Made by a program: the position numbers and the translations under genes. Of a DNA stretch of 40,490 nucleotides, positions 32,794 to 39,108 are shown piece by piece. Source of the stretch: Nitrospirota bacterium. GTDB taxonomy: Bacteria > Nitrospirota > Nitrospiria > Nitrospirales > Nitrospiraceae. The stretch spans positions 1 to 40,490 of the forward strand of contig JAUSMA010000057.1 in the NCBI GenBank assembly GCA_030645475.1. Reading direction: 5' to 3'. Positions within the stretch are counted from its first letter, which is position 1, and each line of letters starts with the position of its first letter. The notes under the pieces were generated by a model that ran no database searches, was not told the DNA's origin, and saw nothing but the letters and a program-made list of their open reading frames with translations.

Positions 32794-32861
32794 GTCTAAC
32801 CCTCCATCAAGAGAGCTTGTCCCTACAAGCCGGAACAAATCTCTCATGTCGAACGTTATGC
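32794..32861 (+). other. attC-like integron recombination site
   Basis: The 68-base site runs from GTCTAAC (RYYYAAC consensus) to GTTATGC (GTT core). Inside are partly complementary arms (catcaagagag against ctctcatgtcg, with extra bases in one arm) and a perfect hairpin GCTTGT-ccct-ACAAGC. Length and position 25 bases after the HNH gene are typical. No integrase gene is visible in the window. Confidence 0.6.
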
Positions 32862-32892
32862 GGGTGAGAAGACCGAGCTTCCTCGCATCCTG

Positions 32893-33420
32893 CTAGAGGA
32901 ATTTCTCTTTGACTAAGCCGAGGATCTGACGGGCTGCATCGCTGGAGGTCGTGGAGGTACTATCGATCCGGAGCTCCGGATTGGTCGGCGCTTCGTAGGG
33001 GGATTGGAGTCCAGGAACAGTGAGTGAGTCGCCCCGCTGGCCCTTCAGATAGGTCCCTTTCTTGTCTCGCTCCATACAGATTGCAAGGGGACATTCCACA
33101 GAAACCTCGATGAAGCGAGGGATCACAGACCTCGCAAAGTCCCGATAGACCCTCCGGCTCGCCGTGGCATCGAAGACCACGGTCACACCATGGGCTAGGA
33201 GCTTCTTTCCGGTGAATACCAACGCGCGATAGAAGAGATCCCGCTCCGCTTCTGAGTAGGTCGGCGTCGGCGTGATGATCCGCCGGACCTCATCGGACTC
33301 CAACACTTCGACCGTCAATCCAAGCTCTTCGAGCTGCGGCTTCAGAGCCGAGACGATCGTGCTCTTACCCGAGGCCGGGAGACCGGTGATCCAGATGGCA
33401 AAACTTTGAGGTCGGCTCAT
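32893..33420 (-). CDS. Adenylylsulfate-kinase-like P-loop kinase
   Basis: This 175-residue P-loop kinase has Walker A GLPASGKST near residue 13. The C-terminal KKGTYLKGQRG, PYEAP and NPELRID blocks are the classical APS-kinase (CysC) signature. The middle differs: LESDEVRRIITPTPTYSEAE replaces the usual LDGDxxRxxL...GFSxxDR. Phosphorylation of APS is therefore uncertain, and another small acceptor is possible. ATG 33420 gives the normal distance to Walker A; an in-frame ATG lies four codons upstream. No ribosome site is clear, and the leader is a heptad array. It follows an APH-fold kinase gene on the same strand. A decayed copy of its last codons occurs 2.08 kb downstream. Confidence 0.85.
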   Translation of the reverse strand: MSRPQSFAIWITGLPASGKSTIVSALKPQLEELGLTVEVLESDEVRRIITPTPTYSEAERDLFYRALVFTGKKLLAHGVTVVFDATASRRVYRDFARSVIPRFIEVSVECPLAICMERDKKGTYLKGQRGDSLTVPGLQSPYEAPTNPELRIDSTSTTSSDAARQILGLVKEKFL

Positions 33421-33436
33421 TTCATGACCCATCTGG

Positions 33437-33507
33437 CTAGAGGCACGAGGCCAGAGGCTAGAGGCTAGAGGAAAAATAATACTGCCGCTCGCCCTACGCC
33501 CCTTGCC
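33437..33507. repeat. Heptad hairpin between the two kinase genes
   Basis: Five 7-bp units (ctagagg, cacgagg, ccagagg, ctagagg, ctagagg) at 33437-33471 are followed by a rough complement cgccctacgccccttgcc at 33489-33506. It forms the leader of the APS-kinase-like gene. Confidence 0.65.
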
Positions 33508-33519
33508 GCGCACCTGCCG

Positions 33520-34638
33520 CTATACGGCGCAATATTCGTTCACGCGAGCAGGATCGAAGCGGGGCTCATCCAACACATGTTCGACAAACCGGAAGATGGT
33601 CCGGCGCACCTCAATCGGCAGCTTGGGGTACCACAGGGGACTTGCCAAGACTAACCCCCGAAACGCAAAAAACGGGGCGGCCGACTCTGCAACTGCATGG
33701 TCGTGGCTGGCTTCCATATAGCTGTCCCAAAAGAGCCGGAACAGCACTTCCAACGGCCCCTGCAAGGTGCCCCAGCGACAGAGTGAGAAGAATAGATAGT
33801 TGATCGTCATCGACGTCACATCGTCAGCCGGCTCTCCCCATTCCCCTCGTGACCGATCGAGCACTGAAAAATCCGTTCCTTTCCGGAACAAGACATTCCA
33901 GGGATGAAAGTCTCCGTGGACTTGCGACAGACGATGCGTTTCCCCGCGCAGGCGCCAGCGCCAGCGATTACAGGCTTCCTCAACCCCGCGCAAGAGATCC
34001 GTCGTGATGAACTCGTAGCGGTCGGGATAACTGTCGGTCAGCCCCATAATACATTCGCCGTGGCCGATCAACTCCCGAAGCCGACGCCGATAGAGGTCGG
34101 GATCGCGAAGTTTTCTGGCATGAATCTCTGCCAGGTAGCGCGCCAGGGCGATCGTGCGCGCTCGATCCTGCTTCCGTAGCCTTCCACCTTTGACCAACCG
34201 TTCCAGGTCGAAATGATAGCTGCTCCCATCCGTCCATTGGTTGAGGACAAAGAACTCCCGTGCCGGGGCTACCGACATGAGTTCGTGATCAGCGGTAAAC
34301 GCGCCGATATCGAGCGCCTTCACATGGCGCGGCAGCCGGCCATAGGAATCATAATCCCACAGCATGGCCTGCGCGCGATCAGCCATATGCTCATGGCCGA
34401 AGGGACCCGGCTTCATGGTCTCCAGTACCGCAGACTGAATCTTCCGTCCGACTTGGAATGTCAGCTTGACCGGCGTGCCATAGCCATATTGTTTGTAGGT
34501 GCCCTGCGAACTGTCTTTTCCAATGACTCCATAGGTCAACAAGGTCGCCTTGGGACCGAACCGGTCGCGAAGGTATCGTTCCAGGGATTCCTTCTTTAGC
34601 GTCAGCATCATCATCGATATAGGCAAGTCGTGTTCCAT
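33520..34638 (-). CDS. APH-fold phosphotransferase (aminoglycoside phosphotransferase family)
   Basis: The 372 residues form a protein-kinase-like phosphotransferase. The catalytic loop is QVHGDFHPWNVLF (Brenner motif, Asp in HGDFHxxN) followed by the metal-binding FSVLDRSRGEWGEPADDV. An N-lobe with KLTFQVGRKIQSAVLETMKP precedes. These enzymes phosphorylate small hydroxyl compounds or proteins; antibiotic resistance should not be assumed. In mycobacterial Rv2004c an APH-like domain and a P-loop kinase domain are fused. Here a similar pair is encoded by two adjacent genes, 99 bases apart. The start is uncertain (34638, or Met codons at 34614-34608), with no clear ribosome site because a repeat lies in the leader. 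Confidence 0.82.
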   Translation of the reverse strand: MEHDLPISMMMLTLKKESLERYLRDRFGPKATLLTYGVIGKDSSQGTYKQYGYGTPVKLTFQVGRKIQSAVLETMKPGPFGHEHMADRAQAMLWDYDSYGRLPRHVKALDIGAFTADHELMSVAPAREFFVLNQWTDGSSYHFDLERLVKGGRLRKQDRARTIALARYLAEIHARKLRDPDLYRRRLRELIGHGECIMGLTDSYPDRYEFITTDLLRGVEEACNRWRWRLRGETHRLSQVHGDFHPWNVLFRKGTDFSVLDRSRGEWGEPADDVTSMTINYLFFSLCRWGTLQGPLEVLFRLFWDSYMEASHDHAVAESAAPFFAFRGLVLASPLWYPKLPIEVRRTIFRFVEHVLDEPRFDPARVNEYCAV

Positions 34639-34649
34639 CACGATACCAG

Positions 34650-34890
34650 GCAAGGGGCGAGAGGCTGGAGGCGAGCGGAAAAGCAAAATCCTTAAAATAT
34701 TATCTCTCTCACCCCTGGCCTCTGGCCTATTGCCTCTCGCCTATCGTTTAACTGGCGCATTGAGCTTCAGTACCAAGGTGACCAGTGAGGAAAAATGCGC
34801 CACTTCCGTTAGGCAAGGGACGAGCGGCAAGGGGCAAGAGGCAATAAATATCAGACCCCTGGCCTCTTGCCTCTCACCCCAAGCCTCCGT
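34650..34890. repeat. Nested heptad arrays upstream of the APH-like gene
   Basis: Four arrays: caaggggcgagaggctggag (34650), cctctggcctattgcctctc (34715), ggcaagggacgagcggcaag (34814) and ctggcctcttgcctctcacc (34858). The first pairs with the second and the third with the fourth. Units are near 7 bp (GAGGCTG, GGCAAGA). No gene is visible between 34639 and 35006. Confidence 0.6.
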
Positions 34891-35006
34891 TTGAGGACGG
34901 CACATCGCTTGCTGATATCAACCACCAGCAGGTTGCGGAGAAACCAATTCGGCACAGCAGGGTTTTGATGGCCTGAAGGTTTTTGAGAAGAAGAGGACGT
35001 CCCCGC

Positions 35007-35129
35007 AGGATGCTCAAAAAGGCCGCCCAGCAAGGCCGCAGCCGATGGACGCACCGGAGGCGTAGCCCCTGGCTACGTTGAGGATGCGTTCAAGGCGAGA
35101 ACGAAGCTGGCGGATTTTTTCAGCATCCT
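35007..35129. repeat. ~122-bp inverted-repeat element, copy 4
   Basis: The arms are aggatgctcaaaaaggccgc and cggattttttcagcatcct. The interior is nearly identical to copy 5 at 35776, in the same orientation. Together they bracket the HPF-cold-shock gene. Confidence 0.8.
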
Positions 35130-35165
35130 GCAAGAGGACCACGATCAACTCCAATAGGAGGCCGT

Positions 35166-35711
35166 ATGAATCTAGAAGTTGAAAGCAGAAACATCGAGAT
35201 GACTCCCCGCTGGAAAAGCGAAATCGAAACGCGCATGGCAGATCTCCATGAGCGGCATGACGATTTAATCCATGGGCGAGTCACCCTCACGAAAAACCTC
35301 CATCACAAGAAGTTGGCCAACGTTGCCGAGGCACTCATCGTCGTCACGCTCCCAGGCCGTCACACCATGACCGCCCGCAAGGAAGACAAGACGTTCGAAG
35401 AGGCCATCAGAACCGCCTTCGACGCCATCGCCATCGAACTCCGCAAGCACCGTGAGAAGCGGGGCCGCACTGAGGTGCGCACGGCTCCAATTCCTCCCTT
35501 GCGCGGCGTGATCTGCAAACTCTTCCCAATAGAAGGCTACGGGTTCATCCTCAAGGAGGGCGGGGGGGAAGTGTATTTTCACAAACACGCGCTGCAGGGA
35601 CTCACGTTCGACGAACTAGACAATGGAACTGACGTTGCCTTCAACATGGAGGAAGGCGAAAAAGGCCCTCAGGCAACAACGGTGCACCGTCCGTCCCCAC
35701 TCGTCCCATAA
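35166..35711 (+). CDS. Ribosome hibernation factor (HPF/RaiA) fused to a cold-shock domain
   Basis: This is a 181-residue two-domain protein. Residues 1-100 are an S30AE/HPF-type beta-alpha-beta-beta-beta-alpha fold (MNLEVESRNIEMTPRWKSEI, VEALIVV-like strands, TARKEDKTFEEAIRTAFDAI). This domain binds the 30S decoding region and silences idle ribosomes. Residues 110-178 are a cold-shock domain (RGVICKLFPIEGYGFILKEG, VYFHKHAL) that would bind RNA. The basic linker KHREKRGRTEVRT joins them. AGGAGG lies four bases before the ATG. Copies of the inverted-repeat element lie on both sides. The fold calls are clear; the role in dormancy is from family knowledge. Confidence 0.9.
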   Translation: MNLEVESRNIEMTPRWKSEIETRMADLHERHDDLIHGRVTLTKNLHHKKLANVAEALIVVTLPGRHTMTARKEDKTFEEAIRTAFDAIAIELRKHREKRGRTEVRTAPIPPLRGVICKLFPIEGYGFILKEGGGEVYFHKHALQGLTFDELDNGTDVAFNMEEGEKGPQATTVHRPSPLVP

Positions 35712-35775
35712 AACCATTCTGGAAGCTGGGAAACAGAAGACTGAGGCAAGCAACAAGTCGTTCTATCAACACACG

Positions 35776-35899
35776 TAGGCTGTTCAAAACGGTCGTCCAG
35801 CAAGGCCGCAGCCGACGAACGCACCGGAGGCGTAGCCCCTGGCTACGTTGAGGATGCGTTCAAGGCGAGAACGAAGCTGGCGGACGTTTTCAACAGCCG
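35776..35899. repeat. Inverted-repeat element, copy 5, with compensated arm changes
   Basis: The terminal arms are taggctgttcaaaac and gttttcaacagcc instead of GGATGCTcAAAAA and TTTTTcAGCATCC. Every change in one arm is matched in the other. The interior is the same as copy 4. Confidence 0.8.
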
Positions 35900-35912
35900 A
35901 CGAGGAATCACG

Positions 35913-38336
35913 ATGACGATTGATAAGTTCAAGATCCCCGTCTCCATGCTGTCGCCGACCGTCGATCCGGCACAGCTGGGGTTCGACGACACCAGCGAAC
36001 TGGAGCCCCTGAACGAAATTATCGGACAAGAGCGAGCCGTTGAGGCCTTGGAGTTCGGCCTCAACATGAAGGGCCCGGGCTTCAATATTTATGTGTCTGG
36101 TCCGGTCGGAACCGGCAAGGGGACGCTCGTTCGCACCATGGTGAAGCGGCAGGCCCAGGGGGCGCCGGCCCCGGCCGACTGGTGTTATGTGAATAATTTC
36201 CAGGATGCGTCGCGTCCAGTCTGCCTTTCATTTCCAGCAGGACAGGGTTGCGCCTTCAAACGCGAGATGGCGGCGTTCATCGAAAACTTGCGACGTGACA
36301 TTCCCCTCGCATTTGAAAGCAAGAAGTATCTGGATGCCAAGGCCAAAATCATTGAGGACACGGAGTCGAAAAAGAAAGCGCTGTTTCAAGACCTCACGAA
36401 ACTCGGCCTGACGCGCGGGTTTGGATTCGAAGAAACACCGGCAGGGTTCGGACTCGCCCCCCTCAAAGAGGGCCAGCCGATGACGGACGAACAGATGGAG
36501 GCCCTGACGGAGCAGGAACAGCAAGAGATGACGGAGCGGCGGAAAATACTCGAAGGCGAGATCCGTGAATTTCACGTCCGTATCCACGGCCTTGAGAAAG
36601 AAGCCGAGCACCAACTGCGCCTGCTGGACCACCAAATAGTGGCCAATCTCCTGGAGGGCCGCTATGAGACGATACGCCGTGCCTACCTGGACTTGCCGGC
36701 GATCTCCGGCTATCTCGAACGAGTACACCACGATATTATTCATCACTATAAGGACTTCCTCCCGCACGAAGGCCCGGCCATTCACCTTCCAGGACTGGAG
36801 CCTCGTCGGCCCGACATGACCCGCTACCTCGTCAATCTCATTGTCGAAAATAACCAGACGGAGGGAGCACCGGTTATCGATGAATCTCACCCGACCTATA
36901 CCAACCTGATCGGGAAGATCGAGCGGAAAGCCCAGATGGGCGTCATGTACACCGATTTTATGGAGATCAGGGCCGGCGCGGTCCTACAAGCCAGCGGCGG
37001 CTATTTGATCGTCAATGCGATGGATGTCCTCCGCCAGCCTTTTTCCTGGGACGCGCTGAAGCGCGTGATCAAGACCGGGGCTGTCAAAATCGAAGATCCC
37101 GCCGAGTTCTATGGTTTTTCCACCGCGGGCCTCAGGCCGGAGCCGATTCCCGTCAACGTGAAAGTCATCATGGTCGGGCCTCCGATGCTGTATCACCTCC
37201 TGCAATCGTACGAAGAAGACTTTTCGAAGCTCTTCAAGGTGAAGGCGGATTTCGACACCGAGGTGGTGCGGAGCGAGCGGCAGGACCGCCAGTATGCGCG
37301 CTTCGTCGCCAAACTCTGCCGGGAGGAAGGGCTCCCGCATTTCGGCGTCGATGCCGTGGCAGAGGTCATCAAGCAGGGGTTCCGATTTGCGGATCGGCAC
37401 GACCGGCTCTCGTTGCGCCTCAGCCTGGTCAGCGACCTCATCAGGGAAGCCAGCTACTGGGCCAAAAAGGAAGGCCATGCGTTCGCCACTCGCACGGACG
37501 TCGAAGCCGCGGTCTCGCACAAACGCCATCGGTCGAATCTGGTGGAGCACTGGGTCCAGGACGAGATCAAAGAAGGCACCTTGATGGTAGATCTGGACAA
37601 AGAGGTCGTGGGCCAGGTGAACGGCCTCTCCGTGCACGAACTCGGGGACTACGCCTTCGGCCGCCCGATCAGGATCACCGCACGCACCTCCGTCGGCACC
37701 AAAGGAGTGATCGACATCCAACGCGAAGCGGAACTCGCCGGCAACATCCATAGCAAGGGCGTGATGACGCTCGCGGGATTCCTCACCGGCAAGTTTGCCG
37801 GGATCCAGCCCTTTGCCTTGAGCGCCTCACTGACCTTCGAACAGACCTATTCTGAAGTGGAAGGTGACAGCGCCGCTGTGGGCGAATTGGTCGCCATCCT
37901 GTCCAGCCTCGCGGATCTCCCCGTCCGTCAATGGCTGGCCGTGACCGGCTCCGTCAACCAGCTGGGTGAGGTGCAGCCGATCGGCGGCGCGAATGAAAAG
38001 ATCGAAGGATTCTTCGAGTCCTGCGTCCGACGGGGACTGACCGGGAAACAAGGGGTGATTATTCCAGCCCGCAACACCAAACATCTTGCCCTCCGGCGCG
38101 ATGTGGTCGAGGCGGTGGAAAGCGGACAATTCACGATCTACGGCGTGAACACGATCGAAGAGGCCGTCGAATTGCTGACCGGCGTGCCGGCCGGCGAGCG
38201 TGGTCTTGATGGGGAGTATCCTCCCGACACGGTCTACGGCCGCGCGGCGCAACGGCTCGCGGAGTTGGCCGAGGCCCTCGCCGAATGGAGCGACAGCGAA
38301 CCGGCGTCGGGCGGCCGCATCATCACAGAAGTCTAG
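35913..38336 (+). CDS. Lon-family ATP-dependent protease (LonB/YcbZ-like)
   Basis: This 807-residue AAA+ serine protease lacks the LonA N-domain. Walker A is GPVGTGKG at 63-70. A long helical insertion (about 130-290, rich in E/K/Q) interrupts the AAA module. Walker B is the GGYLIVNAMDVL segment, and a lid domain precedes the protease domain (about 560-790). The Ser-Lys dyad is Ser653 in EGDSAAV and Lys696 in GGANEKIEGF, 43 residues apart as in Lon. Cytosolic Lon-type proteases degrade unfolded or regulatory proteins. GAGGA precedes the ATG. The FmdB-like gene follows after 13 bases, so the two are probably co-transcribed. Confidence 0.93.
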   Translation: MTIDKFKIPVSMLSPTVDPAQLGFDDTSELEPLNEIIGQERAVEALEFGLNMKGPGFNIYVSGPVGTGKGTLVRTMVKRQAQGAPAPADWCYVNNFQDASRPVCLSFPAGQGCAFKREMAAFIENLRRDIPLAFESKKYLDAKAKIIEDTESKKKALFQDLTKLGLTRGFGFEETPAGFGLAPLKEGQPMTDEQMEALTEQEQQEMTERRKILEGEIREFHVRIHGLEKEAEHQLRLLDHQIVANLLEGRYETIRRAYLDLPAISGYLERVHHDIIHHYKDFLPHEGPAIHLPGLEPRRPDMTRYLVNLIVENNQTEGAPVIDESHPTYTNLIGKIERKAQMGVMYTDFMEIRAGAVLQASGGYLIVNAMDVLRQPFSWDALKRVIKTGAVKIEDPAEFYGFSTAGLRPEPIPVNVKVIMVGPPMLYHLLQSYEEDFSKLFKVKADFDTEVVRSERQDRQYARFVAKLCREEGLPHFGVDAVAEVIKQGFRFADRHDRLSLRLSLVSDLIREASYWAKKEGHAFATRTDVEAAVSHKRHRSNLVEHWVQDEIKEGTLMVDLDKEVVGQVNGLSVHELGDYAFGRPIRITARTSVGTKGVIDIQREAELAGNIHSKGVMTLAGFLTGKFAGIQPFALSASLTFEQTYSEVEGDSAAVGELVAILSSLADLPVRQWLAVTGSVNQLGEVQPIGGANEKIEGFFESCVRRGLTGKQGVIIPARNTKHLALRRDVVEAVESGQFTIYGVNTIEEAVELLTGVPAGERGLDGEYPPDTVYGRAAQRLAELAEALAEWSDSEPASGGRIITEV

Positions 38337-38349
38337 GGGGAAACACGTC

Positions 38350-38514
38350 ATGCCCATGTACGACTATACCTGTCTGGACTGCGGAAAAGAATCGTTGATC
38401 GTCTTGACCCTGAAGGAACATGAATCTACTAAAGTGACTTGCCCGAAATGTGGCAGCAGCAACATGAAGCAACTTTTCACGTCGTTTGTCGCCCACACGA
38501 CCAAGAAAAGCTAG
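38350..38514 (+). CDS. FmdB-family zinc ribbon protein
   Basis: The 54-residue protein starts MPMYDYTCLDCGKE, the standard FmdB/CxxC_CxxC_SSSS start, with a second pair CPKCGSS about 27 residues later. The four cysteines form a rubredoxin-like zinc ribbon. It ends in a short Thr/Lys tail. FmdB-type proteins are proposed regulators or small metal proteins; the actual role is unknown. GGGGGAAA lies about nine bases before the ATG, and the start is 13 bases after the Lon-family stop codon. An inverted-repeat element begins right after its stop. Confidence 0.9.
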   Translation: MPMYDYTCLDCGKESLIVLTLKEHESTKVTCPKCGSSNMKQLFTSFVAHTTKKS

Positions 38515-38516
38515 TA

Positions 38517-38638
38517 GCATGCTGAAAAAGGCCACCAGCTTCGTTCTCGCATCGTTCAGATCCTCAACGTACCCTCCGGGTACGCCTCGGCCCTTCACTC
38601 GCTGCGGCCTTGCTGGACGGCCTTTTTGAGCATGCTGC
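38517..38638. repeat. ~122-bp inverted-repeat element, copy 6
   Basis: The arms are agcatgctgaaaaaggcc and ggcctttttgagcatgct, perfectly paired at the ends with a compensated change (CATGCT instead of CATCCT). The internal centre acgtaccctccgggtacgcc is a small hairpin. It separates the FmdB gene from the cytochrome gene. Confidence 0.8.
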
Positions 38639-38676
38639 AATACATATATTTTATGGTCAATAGCAAGGAGGCCGTA

Positions 38677-39060
38677 ATGCACATTCCCTTTCTCAACGCG
38701 AAGTCGGCTCTCAGGGTCACCTTGGGCATGGGACTCATCGGCCTTCTGTTCGCGCCGCTCCTCCAGGCACAAGAATATCCCGCCGATGTCGCACGAGGGA
38801 AAGCCGTATATCAACGCAATTGCCAGGCCTGCCACGGTGTCGGAGGATGGGGGGATGGACCGGACGCGAAAAATCTCAAAGTGGCGCCGGCGAACTTCCA
38901 CCGCTTTCCGTCCTTTCTGAAATCCGACGAAGAACTGTTACGGACGATCGAGCACGGGATCGTCTTCAGCCCCATGCATGCATGGCGAGGCCAGCTGACG
39001 GACGGGGAAATGCAGGACGTGGTAGCGTACATTCGTCTGTTGGCACAAGCGGCACGTTGA
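38677..39060 (+). CDS. Secreted mono-haem cytochrome c
   Basis: The 127 residues begin with a signal peptide (residues 1-32, hydrophobic VTLGMGLIGLLFAPLL, ends LQAQ). One haem-binding motif, CQACH at 49-53, is followed by a class I cytochrome c domain. The sixth ligand is probably Met in SPMHAW, with the closing helix QLTDGEMQDVVAYIRLL typical of the family. It should be a soluble or periplasmic electron carrier. AAGGAGG lies about six bases before ATG 38677; earlier in-frame Met codons lie in the repeat. A pentapeptide-repeat protein gene follows after 48 bases. Small cytochromes of this type are numerous in nitrite oxidisers. Confidence 0.92.
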   Translation: MHIPFLNAKSALRVTLGMGLIGLLFAPLLQAQEYPADVARGKAVYQRNCQACHGVGGWGDGPDAKNLKVAPANFHRFPSFLKSDEELLRTIEHGIVFSPMHAWRGQLTDGEMQDVVAYIRLLAQAAR

Positions 39061-39108
39061 AGCGATCAACTCACACAGCAGACACACATCATTTTGGAGA
39101 GCATCAGC

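Noticed and set aside
30815-32970. Composite transposon or insertion sequence carrying the two cassette genes
   Set aside because: No transposase frame and no terminal inverted repeats at the insert edges; the borders are instead a gene-end duplication and attC-like sites.
33437-33471. Regular short repeats suggesting a CRISPR array
   Set aside because: Units are about 7 bp with no spacers, and no cas genes are nearby; they are simple tandem arrays.
33520-34638. Aminoglycoside resistance gene
   Set aside because: The APH fold is shared by many non-resistance kinases, and neither the context nor the motif details support antibiotic modification.
36984-37751. Long minus-strand open frame (255 codons) inside the Lon-family gene
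   Set aside because: It is a shadow of a well-supported coding sequence in GC-rich DNA; its translation has no recognisable domain.
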